Assembly: GCA_014925825.1 (NCBI GenBank)
Contig: JACGCK010000133.1
Coordinates: forward strand, 60,894-124,893
Length of the DNA: 64,000 bases
Direction: 5' to 3'
DNA from: Pholiota molesta
Lineage: Eukaryota > Basidiomycota > Agaricomycetes > Agaricales > Strophariaceae
Below are positions 48,205 through 58,064 of the stretch, one piece after another. The translations under genes were made by a program, and so were the position numbers. The first letter of the stretch is position 1. Every line of letters begins with the position of its first letter. The notes under the pieces were generated by a model that saw only the letters and a list, made by a program, of their open reading frames with translations, did no database searches and was not told where the DNA came from.

Positions 48205-49900
48205 TGTAGATGGGTAAGGGTGAGCGGGAAGGAACTAGATGTGGTCAGAGAGCAACGCACTGGGAAAGTTGACGCGACCGCATAGAGAAAGTCTCTGCTC
48301 TTTGTCCGTCATCGAAACGGGCTAATGGCAGCTAAAGTCGGTAGCCGCATGAGGAAGAGCACAGCCCAGATCCATATGCATCGAATGCGCCCCTCAGGAT
48401 TGCAGACCCGGGAGTGTGAATACAGAGTAATCATGATGAACGATAGAACTTGGATAGAACGAGGTCGTCGTGGCTGCTGTTCGAACATTGCGCACGGAGT
48501 CTGAATCCGGCCCGGGAACTCCTTACCTGATCGTGCAAGTCTTCGGACTTCCACACAACTTTCACATCTTCCACCAACACCAACAGCACAACCAAGGCGC
48601 TTCCATCTCCCTGATTCTTGTCCGTCTATGATATCCATCTAAATACTAGTACTCCACTTTTACTTGTGAGCTGCTGAATTTCGCCTGAACTAGATCACAG
48701 CGACGTCGATGTCTGTCATTCGGGCTACTCAAGCCTACTCAATCATCGTCCCTTTAACTTCGATGCATGATATGTCCAAGGCATTCGATATCCGGTACGC
48801 ATTCCATTCAGCCCTCACTCGAGAGTTTAATTTAACCATTCTATCTCGTCTCTACCAGCAGACGTTCACATCGATCGCGAGATCCTTCGTCTTTAAGACT
48901 TCACCTTCATCCAAGCCGCCAGAGCTTCCAGGATCAAGGCCCCATCTCACTGAGAGCTTCGGTACCCTCTCGATTGTTGTAGAGGGATACGACTACCGGT
49001 TCTGACTCTGTCGAAGGGTGCCGACTCGACGCGAACTCAATGAGTGGTATATCGTGAGTGCCTTGAGATTTTCTGTCGGTTTTCGAGCACTTTCCCACTC
49101 TCCGGGGCCATCCCCTCGCTGGTGTCTTGTGCCTGCATCCCCCATCCAACGATTCTCCCAAAAGGAGGTTAGTTCCACGATCCACCTCTATCTTGGTGTC
49201 GACGTTCTCGCCGACTTCGTCAGAGGCCGAAACGGGTGCCCATCCATCGAGGTATCGAATCAGCGCAGCACGAAGGAAAGTTTTAGGATCGCACGACAGT
49301 GTTCGAATGGGCACCGAGCAAGGCTGGACAGATGGGACTCGGGGAGTGGTGGGAAGGCGGCCGTGGACGGACGCAGTCGATGACCATTGGGATACTTACA
49401 TCTATGCCTTCCCTGTGCATGAGACTTGCCGCCGAAAAGATATCTGACATTCCACTTCCACCCACGTCTATCGCTAAAAGTGCCAACGGCCATTGTGTAT
49501 CCTGGTATCGCTCTCAACGCCGTCATCCTCGTGGCATCTCTGACCAAGTGTCCACGAGCCATCTTGGACTCCCAATCTTCCAGCTGGTACTACGTTGTCC
49601 GCGCCAGGAACTACGTCTTTTCTCGCTCAGATTTCAAGCTTCGAACCTTGTACACCCCTCAGTCCCCTTGATGACCTTCGATTTAGCTTACGCAGTGTCT
49701 GCTGACTGGTGTGAGTGCCTCGCGCATGGGGTTCATCATCGCGAGCTTGTCAGACGAGCAGCCAGAACAACTGCGAGAGGAACCGATGCCGCTCTTGATG
49801 ACTACCACGTATGGACTCTGTCTCTTCGACATCATTTGTGTATTCGATGTCGCGTGGTATGAGGCAAATAAAAGATGATATGATTATGAGATGAGATGGA
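48205..49900. other. Stretch with no assigned gene
   Basis: Plus-strand frames 48,709-49,005, 49,018-49,383 and 49,426-49,671, and minus frames 48,934-49,314 and 49,283-49,486 (with LLAIDVGGSGMSDIF), overlap one another. A membrane-like segment (AIVYPGIALNAVILVASL) occurs on the plus strand near 49,500. I cannot join these into one gene. Confidence 0.3.
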
Positions 49901-49915
49901 CAAAAAGAAAAAATA

Positions 49916-51463
49916 TTAGCTTAAATCAAATTCTCCCTGGGTAGTAGGTCCAGCTCCCATCCGGGCAAGCTGCAGCAATCTTGCCCGCATAACGTCCCTC
50001 AAATCCACCACCGGCAGAGGAAGTGTAGATGTGCTCTGTACAGCACATGTGATTTTGAACAACCCAAGCGCTTGCGCTTCCTGAACAAGCGCCCTCTTTT
50101 CTGCCACGCTCCAACTCTGCGGAATCAGCACATGTATGGACGTAGGCGGGCGAAACGCGATGACAGGCCGTCGCGCGGGACCTGGTTCGAATTCAGCTTG
50201 CTCGGCGGCGCGTGAAGCATCAACGAACAGCTGGAGCCGACGTCGGGCCATGGCAAGGATAGGCCATCCGTGGAGACTGCACAAGTACAGCGAGGAAAGC
50301 TTCGGAAGAAGAGTATATGACGCCATTTTGTCCAGCGTCGCTGCATCGATGTCCAACCCCACTGGGAGATGAAGGTTCTCGACGTTTGAGATGGCCCTAA
50401 AGAATTTCGCGAGTACTTGATGTGTTGTTTTGTGGTACCGGCGTCTGACTACGAAGCCGTTGTTTTCGCTATCATGGGGTGGGTAGTCATCCAAGTATAG
50501 CTCGCGAAGTGTTCTGTTAGATGCTCCCAGGAGTTTGGTATACAAAGGAAGGTCCCAGTCTTGATAACTCGAATGATCATACATCTCGATATGAAGTTTT
50601 TCAAGAGCAGGGAGTCGAAGAAGTGAGAATAGGCGGGTGTCTTGACTCGGCGAATGCAGCCGCAAGCGCAACGTTCGCAGCGCATGCATCGCAACCCGAC
50701 GCTTCGAGAGTTTGAGACGTGGATGCATAGGTTTTGAGAATCTGACATAGAAATTGGCGTCTTCGAGGCGCCAGGTGGCGGCGTGCAAAATCTTTATGAA
50801 GACGTCTGGCGGCATCGCCACTGTTCCGAGGTCTAAGGTGCTGAGCTGCCCCCATGGAAGATGCAGGTCTATAGGGTGGAGACCATTGACGAGGTGGAAT
50901 GTCGCATGACGCAGGCAAGGGGCAGTGCGCATGGTGGTGAACTTTAGGCAGTCTCCGAGTGGAAAATACGAAATTTGTCTGAACAATTCGTTAACAAAGC
51001 AAATGTCGAGGGATTCGAGGATGCTGAAGCGACCTTCTCCAATGGTGAGGAACTTCTTGATCTCGTCGTTGCCTTGAACCATACACTTCAGCGTTTTTAT
51101 TTGGTTGACGTGTGGGACGATGACGAGATCGACGAAGCTGAACGACCAGCCATCGAAGACCGTGTCAAAGGTCATAGTCAACGGGTCTGAACCGCTGAGA
51201 TTGACGCAGAGTTCGAGCTGGAGGAGGAGAGGGTGTGGCGGATGGGCCTCGCCAGCGTTCGCTCGGAAATGAATCTTGTCCCACAAGGCACCCGTTGAGC
51301 GGACAACGTCGTACCACACCTTGCAAACAGAGTTCAGGACATGGCGTGGATGCGATGAGTGCAGTGGCAGGCTAACAGGCTGGTAGTCGCAGGCGGAATA
51401 GAATATGGCCAGCAGCACCGTGGTCGAAAGTTGGGCGAAGGGGTTCTGGGAGTGTGCTGGCAT
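49916..51463 (-). CDS. F-box-like protein, single long exon
   Basis: One uninterrupted frame of about 515 codons when started at 51,463 (MPAHSQNPFAQLS). An in-frame ATG at 51,514 is also possible. The N-terminus LSTTVLLAIFYSACDYQ, then LNSVCKVWYDVVRSTGALW, is the F-box-like module very common in agaricomycetes, where VC..W.DV...T..LW is the signature. The remainder is a series of weak Leu-rich segments (LSTLDLGTVAMPPDVF, LRTLRLRLHS, LEKLHIEMYD, LRELYLDDYPP, LSSLYLCSLHG), suggesting a substrate-binding solenoid. It probably acts in an SCF-type ubiquitin ligase; substrate unknown. No lesion is visible. Confidence 0.8.
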   Translation of the reverse strand: MPAHSQNPFAQLSTTVLLAIFYSACDYQPVSLPLHSSHPRHVLNSVCKVWYDVVRSTGALWDKIHFRANAGEAHPPHPLLLQLELCVNLSGSDPLTMTFDTVFDGWSFSFVDLVIVPHVNQIKTLKCMVQGNDEIKKFLTIGEGRFSILESLDICFVNELFRQISYFPLGDCLKFTTMRTAPCLRHATFHLVNGLHPIDLHLPWGQLSTLDLGTVAMPPDVFIKILHAATWRLEDANFYVRFSKPMHPRLKLSKRRVAMHALRTLRLRLHSPSQDTRLFSLLRLPALEKLHIEMYDHSSYQDWDLPLYTKLLGASNRTLRELYLDDYPPHDSENNGFVVRRRYHKTTHQVLAKFFRAISNVENLHLPVGLDIDAATLDKMASYTLLPKLSSLYLCSLHGWPILAMARRRLQLFVDASRAAEQAEFEPGPARRPVIAFRPPTSIHVLIPQSWSVAEKRALVQEAQALGLFKITCAVQSTSTLPLPVVDLRDVMRARLLQLARMGAGPTTQGEFDLS

Positions 51464-51529
51464 TGTCGAAGACTGGCGGCTACCGTGTCGTTGAAGGTCG
51501 GATAGAAGTAGCATCTGGGCTGGGGGGGC

Positions 51530-52284
51530 TCGTTGAATGGTAGTTTGGGGGCTGGAAAAAGGATAGTAGCGTTAGTCAATGTTGGCAGGCGTGGTCAGGT
51601 TTCGTACGGCCTCGCGTTCCTGCAGAAAAACGACGAACCCTAAATCCTCCACGCTGTTTGAACTCAATATCTCCGCATCTCCAATATATAGAGACATTGG
51701 CAGTTTCCAACGCATAGAATTACGCACAGATATCGGAAAGATCCCCAATGGCCACTTATCTAACGCAGAAAAAAAATAGTAGCCTTGGCGAGAGTGGGAA
51801 GGCCAACAACTGAGTAGACAGGGTACGCAGCTGCCCAAACTTGGACTGCATCATTTCTTACAGGTCCAAAGAGAGCTCGAATATCCATCAATAATATTTT
51901 TTTCCGATGCCCGCTGTCTCTTCCGATGTGTAAGTGTTGTCACGTTGTAAATCTTCAGCCGCATTTCCGCTTGAATTCTCCCAAGGACAATGGAACGCAA
52001 CCATGTACAGTGTGATAGGCGGCCATCACAATAGTCTGGGCGCTGATTTGGGTTTGACTTGTACGCGAGATGCACGTTCATAATTCATATGTATTACCAA
52101 GGCTTGAGTCATTTCATTGCGAGTCGTGCAACTGCTCCGTCTGAAGAAGTACTCACGGGCACAGCGGGTTTTTCTGCTGTAGCGACGTATGCGGTTCAAT
52201 AGAATCCTATCTTCCGGATCCTTCAACTTGAGTCTAAGTTCCTTGCAGTTATGATCGATGGGAATATTTCTATAATTCGCATTA
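51530..52284. other. Intergenic stretch
   Basis: Upstream of the F-box-like gene. No coding potential seen. The first part probably holds its promoter and 5' leader. Confidence 0.4.
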
Positions 52285-52582
52285 GGTTGCCCAAGCAGAA
52301 ACACGTCTGCGTAGGACTTCATTGACATCACCCCACCTGCCTCTATCCTTTTCAATATCCGCGAATTCTACTCCTCGCCATATCATCCACACAACGATTC
52401 TCGTTTGCCTCTCAGCATGGATTGAGAACACGACGCCATCGCCAGGCATTGGATTGCATATAGAGTTCTCGACGCACAAAGCTTCTCGAATATTAAAAAT
52501 GAAGCTGTCACACCATATCGTACACACATAGTTCTGGAGTAGAGTATACCCATATATACATTAGCATTAAGATAATGGAATA
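52285..52582. repeat. Copy of 40,430-40,768, left part, interrupted by an insertion
   Basis: Alignable from caagcagaaacac to taatggaata. The continuation tataccgagcg is found only after the inserted element, at 54,798. Confidence 0.8.
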
Positions 52583-54797
52583 CATCAGGAAAAACCTGTT
52601 TTTCTGATTTGATCCAATAAGTCAGAAAAAGTGAGGGGTACCCTTATTTATGCTTATTCTCCCAGTTTAATCAATATTTAGCTTGAAATAGATGAAATAA
52701 GTTACTTGGGATGCTTATTCTACTTAAATAAGTATACACTGCTACTTAATATATCTTACTGTGTTCCAATAAGTCTCCAGTAAGTCAGCAGGTGGCACCT
52801 TCAAGTTCAACATGCAATAGACCATGATCTGGCGCCCATAATGGACGACAACGACGGCGCAACTGCTGCGCTGCGAGAGTGCCTGCGTCGAATAAGTCAT
52901 ATGGCCTGCTGCCGATGCGCCAGGGCTGAACGCAGATGAGATCGGACAGGCGCGGTCGCTGCACAGCAGACAGCAGGGATGAGCAGGATGGCACCGTCCA
53001 GAACGCGCCGCTTGCCGTCGCGTTATCCGCGAGGAGATGGCGTCGTCTGTCCTTCCATCTGTCGCCTTGCTCGTCCGCACCTCTGGCCTTCAATTGCTCG
53101 CGAGCAGCTTGTGCGCGAGCGTGTCTGGTACGTGCCAAGGGATCCGTGCCGTCGACCGCACCTGACGAGATCGACCCCGCCTTCCCGCAGGGCATGCCAC
53201 CGTCCAGGAGTAACCAAAGGGGTCACGAGTAGTGGGCCCCAGTGGCAGCACCAGCCGGCTACCGCGTTGCGTCTCCAGCCCACAAAACACTGCCAGTGCA
53301 GTGGTTGTGGTACCGCAGACGGTCGTGCGGCAGCTTTAGGCCATATAGCAGGTACGAGCCAAGTGAAACCGAGGAGCGCACGGCGTCGCCGTATAAGAGC
53401 TCGAATTCGAAGAGGGCGGGCAGGAATGCCGCATGGGGTGTGCTGAGGGGTGGGGCTGGCTGTGGATCGCGGGGTGCGCGCTGGGGTGCCAGGCAGTGCT
53501 CATCGACGAGCTCTGCTGCAGGCCCCCGTACTGGACGCGAGCTGCTGCTGGTCGCCCCGTCAGTGGGAGGCACAGCATGGTAAAAAAAGGAAGCACACCT
53601 TCGGAGGGATGCCGACGACGCGCCATCCGCTCGTCCTCCTCATCCGTTGCGGCCCAAGCGCTGTCCACCGAATCGCGTTCGCGTGTCGTGTCCGCCGGCC
53701 GCTCGTGGTTGCAACGCGTCGTCGTTCCATCAGGCGTTGTGCGCCATCGTCGGTTGTCGGTGTGGTCAAGTACTTGCGCGTCCGTTGTGGGAGTGCGAGT
53801 CGGAGTCCACTGGGAGCTGTAAAATGCGCGCAGTCCATTCAAACTCCGATGCACGTGACATTGTTGATTCTTCTTATCAACTCCCGAGTCGTTCCGGCAG
53901 TGACCCGACTCTTGCTTTCCTTCCACCACCATCCACCACCATCCCTCAGTCCAACAGCCTGCCTAAGGTGAGTGTACGCTCCCCCTGCTCCCCTCGTTTG
54001 ATAGTCATACCTTCTGATGTTACCTTTCGTATTCCCATGCGCAGCCAACGTTCGACAACAACAAAACTACCCAGTACGGTCTATAGTGCGTCGAAGGTGT
54101 GAATCACGACTCGGAGCTCCGTCCCCCTTTAAAGTTGTAGGTTCGCTATGTCAGTGTTCTTGAAGTCTGTGTGCTGACAATATTGGACAGCCTAATTGCT
54201 TTGCACTGCTGTGTTGAGAGCACCGTCGCCGCCACTCAGTTCATGCTTGAGCACAGCTTGACCATGAGCCTGTCCGGTATGTTTTGATACATTTACACAG
54301 TTGATTGCCTCCGACAGGATATACTTGATGGTGTATCGAGTACACTATGGTGCGTCAAGTACATTGGTTTCATATATAATGCTCACCATAACTTGTAGAT
54401 GGTCGCAATGGTGAAATATGTTGGCTGTTGTGTAAGCGTAGGAGATTGTGTTAGGCGCTCGAACCTTCATCGTGTCAAGTAGTACTAGTACAATGTCAAC
54501 TACAGTACATTTCACAATATAAATTATCTGTTTCTTTATCAACTCTTGTTCGCCTTATCAAGTATATGAAATGACCTAAAGACCATCTAATTGGAAGCTT
54601 ATTGCACTTAGCTGCAGAAAAAGCTGGACTTATAACATCTTATAAGGTGTAATAAGTGATCAATTAGTGAAGAATTTGCGACATACCTTCCTTTTCTGAC
54701 TTATTCAGCTTGTGCGCCTAATCCTGTACAAAATTGTACTTTTTTAAGCTTAATTTATCTTATCGATACAAATTAGAGAAAACCGTTTTTCCTGATG
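52583..54797. mobile_element. 2.2 kb DNA element with inverted ends and TA target duplication
   Basis: The left end reads CATCAGGAAAAAC; the right end, reverse-complemented, is the same 13 bases, and weaker similarity runs on to about base 33 (GTTTT..TCT..ATTTG). The flanks are ...ggaaTA and TAtaccgagcg, and the uninterrupted paralog at 40,765-40,785 reads ggaatataccgagcg, giving a 2-bp TA duplication. Subterminal DNA at both ends is AT-rich with repeated aataagt/acttatt words. The GC-rich middle (52,800-54,100) has open frames on both strands, the longest on the minus strand at 53,336-53,932 (198 codons), but none looks like a transposase. TA duplication fits Tc1/mariner-like and a few other superfamilies; I leave the family open. 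Confidence 0.8.
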
Positions 54798-54879
54798 TAT
54801 ACCGAGCGTACGAACTGACTAATCCGCCTTACTAGCCCATTTTCTGCCGCCAGGGGAGGGTTGTTGACGTTTCACTACT

Positions 54880-55774
54880 CACCGATGGTGTCTTCACTAT
54901 ATGTTGCGCTGTGGAGCCGCTGGGCTATCTCGTATGCTGGAACGGCGGATCGTCGAATGGTATTGGTTGGGTGAGCGTTGTTTGTACCATATCGGTATTG
55001 ACTTTGGAGCTAGAAACGTAGACAATGAGCTCCTTCGTCCTCTACTGCGAATAAAAAGCTTGCCTTGATTCAGTCCGCGAAGAAGATATGTTTTTCAGGA
55101 CCCATGGCGATGTACGGAGCATGTAGGAAAGAGCCGCCGTGGCGCGTTTTGCTCATGCTTGCGAGGCTCTGTTCGAGAGGTAGGGTATCGTCGGGGTTGC
55201 GCGATCGTAAATTAGGAGAAGGCATGGCCTTCCAGTACTCGTAGTAAATGCTGTCTATGAGAGAGTGCGATCGTCCGGGAATGAAAGGATTAGTGATTTG
55301 AAGGGATGAGTTTTCGGGCATTTCGTCCGCGCTACTCCGCCCCTCTACGGTTAAGCGACTGTCTTTGCATCGAAACACTGCTTCACTTGTGTCGTGCATC
55401 CTGAAAGGTGGATATAACGATGCCATACGTGTTCAAAGAATGACGTCGACATTGAAGCTATAATCAATAAAGGTCGCTCGTTAATAGCTGATATAACGGA
55501 GCAGTACGTTGAACATACCGACGATCTTGCTGATGATATGTCCTTCCTGCCACTCTCAGTTCTCAATCATGACAATTCATCCTCTTCTGGTCGTTAAAGT
55601 CGCAGATGGAGTACCCAAGGCCGTTGAGCACCGGAGTGGACCATTCCTAGCCTCGACAACACGTATAAGCCCTTCGTCGGTATGATTCCCGTGGCACGCG
55701 CAAAGAAACTTGTATGGCAGGAAAGATGACATGGAGAGGATGAAGTAGGCGAGGGAAATGGCGTACACCGCCAA
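54880..55774 (-). CDS. Unrecognised gene-family member, best preserved copy (possibly the end of a membrane protein)
   Basis: The minus-strand exon-like frame at 55,774-55,577 encodes a hydrophobic segment AVYAISLAYFILSMSSFLP followed by HTDEGLIRVVEA. The frame 55,426-55,070 (about 118 codons) follows after non-coding-like sequence and ends IAMGPEKHIFFAD. Relatives in copies C and D share the RVI/RVVEA and SMS(K/R) blocks, but with frame damage. A membrane-anchored protein is a guess from the single hydrophobic stretch. The start is not determined. It lies just right of the 2.2 kb element in the segment related to 40,430-43,100. Confidence 0.3.
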
Positions 55775-55789
55775 ATGGTTAAAATGTTT

Positions 55790-56101
55790 CTAGAACGTGG
55801 GATCTGTCACCTGGTCACAGCATTTGCCCACCTGGGACAAATGTCGACGTGACGTTTTCCCAACGTTCAAATCTGGCTAATATCAGCATGTCACCAGGTT
55901 GATGTTGGCGTCACATTTTTCTTGGATGTTGACAACAGCTGGAGAGCCAGGTCGAGTGAAGGAGGCTTTTGACCTTCAATATAGACGAATGTATATATGT
56001 GCGAGTAGTGCATCTGCACCTGTATTGAGCCATACACTGCAGGTGTTCATTGCTTCTTAAAATGTTTGCGAAACAGCAGATTTGAAGTAGGAAGAAAGTT
56101 T
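55790..56101. other. Left flank of the Ngaro-like element
   Basis: No gene seen. The words acctggtcacag / cacctgggacaaatgtcgacg / tcaccaggttgatgttggcgtcac form loose inverted repeats. Confidence 0.3.
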
Positions 56102-56278
56102 CCAATTATTCCTTGACTCTTCGGTTTGCAGAGGCGAAGTGATGAGACGCTCGAAATGATGGGCTAAGCGCGGTAATCAGGATTCGGGCGAGTGACAGGC
56201 AAGCTTGTGTTTAGGTGTGAAAGGCGAGGTGTCGGCTCTAAGCCAGACACCAATATATTCTTGATGCGCTGGCGAGGC
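56102..56278 (-). repeat. Ngaro terminal repeat B2
   Basis: ccaattattccttgactctt to ctggcgaggc; copy of B1 at 56,707-56,890. Confidence 0.85.
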
Positions 56279-56311
56279 GCTGCATTAAATACAAGTGATA
56301 CGTTGTACTAC

Positions 56312-56706
56312 GGTCGGAAATAATAATAAGAATATGTGAAAAATAATTTGGGATGTGGTGGGAGGGTAGACAAAGAAATGGCGAGTGTCGAGCGAGCCTC
56401 TGCAAAGGAGAGAACGAAGGTTTGGATGATGAGAGTAAGAGACAAACCTTGGGTGAGCGAGGGTCTCCTTAAATTTTCTCTCGTGCTGTGTGAGTCACAT
56501 ATCGGGCGAAAGATAATCCGTTTGTTGAGGCAGACTCGCGTTGAGCGGCGGACCAGCTCTGCGTGGCCATCAGTGTCTATGCGCGGCGGACCAGCACAAA
56601 GAAAATTAATCCACACGGTTCTGAACCAGTGTGGGGGTGTTTCGCATGTGACTACGAGTCCGGGTCGGTATAATTGGACTAGAGTAAATACTTTATTTAA
56701 ACTCGA
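56312..56706 (-). repeat. Ngaro terminal repeat A2
   Basis: 56,370-56,610 is near identical to 61,391-61,630 (A1). The further 56,610-56,706 matches the inverted sequence 61,634-61,732, which starts the second element. The left boundary is diffuse. Confidence 0.85.
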
Positions 56707-56890
56707 CCAATTATTCCTTGACTCTTCGGTTTGCAGAGGCGAAGTGATGAGACGCTCGAAATGATGGGCTAAGCGCGGTAATCAGGATTCGGGCGAGTGA
56801 CAGGCAAGCTTGTGTTTAGGTGTGAAAGGCGAGGTGTCGGCTCTAAGCCAGACACCCCGCAAAAATATATTCTTGATGCGCTGGCGAGGC
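56707..56890 (-). repeat. Ngaro internal repeat B1
   Basis: Directly abuts A2 and repeats B2 with a 6-base difference before aatatattcttgatgcg. A T-run of about 20 (56,928-56,946) lies just inside. Confidence 0.85.
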
Positions 56891-57053
56891 TATAAAAGCC
56901 CTATAGAGAGAAAATAAGTGGCAAGGGTTTTTTTTTTTTTTTTTTTAAGCTTGGAGAAATGAAACGGAGTGATGAAAAGGAAATAAGATATTTAAATTGA
57001 GAGAAGGGCGAAATCAAAGATGAAAACATGAAATGTTGATGTGAGGAGGGGCA

Positions 57054-58064
57054 TCAAGAGGTGTGAACATAGGTTGCCTGTCGTTGTTCTCGCGCGAATA
57101 AGAAAGCCTGCAAAAGGACGGGATTCTTGCGGATGTAAATTTGGAAAGCGTCTGAAGCCCATCTTCCTGCAGCTTGGATAAGGGAAGGTGCGCAGCCGTT
57201 TAGTGCCATGCAGGTTGCTCCTCCTGCACGCATGGAATGCCCACCGACATCCGTTTCGAAGAAAGTACGAATTCTCCTCATGAAGAAGGAACGGGTAGGG
57301 ACTCTACCGCTGGATGTTAGCCATAAGGGAGAGCTATATGGGAAGGCGCGGTCGCGTGCGGCTAGGTAAGTATTGAAGGCCGCCAACGGGTTCGTACGCG
57401 TTGGATTTTTGGGAACGATGACGATGTTGCCTTCGAAAAACCTGTCTGCTTTGTGGCCAGGCAGGAAAAATTGGTAGTTGTGATCTGTGACTTGAACAGA
57501 CGCGCGCTTAATTGCCTTACGGGGGTCGCGTATGGAAACATCGTCTGGGTATGTTAATTCGCCTAGTCGTAGGAGCGCGAAGAATCCCGTGAGTAGCATG
57601 GCAACAAAGAGGAGGTCGTCGTAGTTGGTAGATGAGGCGTAGTGGTCAATAACGAGTTCGAGGTCGGACGTGCTGAGGGCGCGCTTTCTTGTTGTTGGAC
57701 TTCCTCGAAGGCGCTTACATCCCTTCATCGTTCGAGAGACTAAAGGAGAATTTCGGTTCTTGCGCACGTCCGGGAAATACGGTTCGAGTTGCTGGCATAT
57801 CCCAGAGAGATATGAATTGGCGGATTTCGGCGTTGTGTGAGTGGACTGCCAAACTGCGTAAAAAGATAGTGTATCCGGAGTTGGTTCGACCGGGAAATTA
57901 TGCAACCGAACGAACTCTAGGTAAGAGTTGAGTGCTGACCCGTAGTTCTTCCATGTAGAAGTATCAATGGCTTGCCCGAGAGCGATTGCGCGTTCGCGGA
58001 GTAAGCGCTCGCGTGTCCATGGCTCGCATTTCCGCTGCCTGGACTTGACGCCCGAAGAAATCAT
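57054..58064 (-). CDS. Tyrosine recombinase (integrase) of the Ngaro-like element
   Basis: 336 residues, intact. It is predicted to insert the circular cDNA into the genome. The N-terminal core-binding region spans about residues 20-100 (STWKNYGSALNSYLEF). The catalytic domain shows the first Arg in LLRLGELT (R166), the H-x-x-R box in GGHSMRAGG (H276, R279) and the nucleophilic Tyr in DAFQIYIRKN (Y310), all in the expected order and spacing. The ATG at 58,064 overlaps the RT stop in an ATGA, suggesting coupled re-initiation. Length and motif order match YR retrotransposons; Crypton-type transposons are excluded by the linked RT. Confidence 0.93.
   Translation of the reverse strand: MISSGVKSRQRKCEPWTRERLLRERAIALGQAIDTSTWKNYGSALNSYLEFVRLHNFPVEPTPDTLSFYAVWQSTHTTPKSANSYLSGICQQLEPYFPDVRKNRNSPLVSRTMKGCKRLRGSPTTRKRALSTSDLELVIDHYASSTNYDDLLFVAMLLTGFFALLRLGELTYPDDVSIRDPRKAIKRASVQVTDHNYQFFLPGHKADRFFEGNIVIVPKNPTRTNPLAAFNTYLAARDRAFPYSSPLWLTSSGRVPTRSFFMRRIRTFFETDVGGHSMRAGGATCMALNGCAPSLIQAAGRWASDAFQIYIRKNPVLLQAFLFAREQRQATYVHTS

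Noticed and set aside
56891..56898. TATAAAAG near the inner edge of repeat B1
   Set aside because: On the strand opposite to the element's genes and with no gene to its right on that strand; probably chance.
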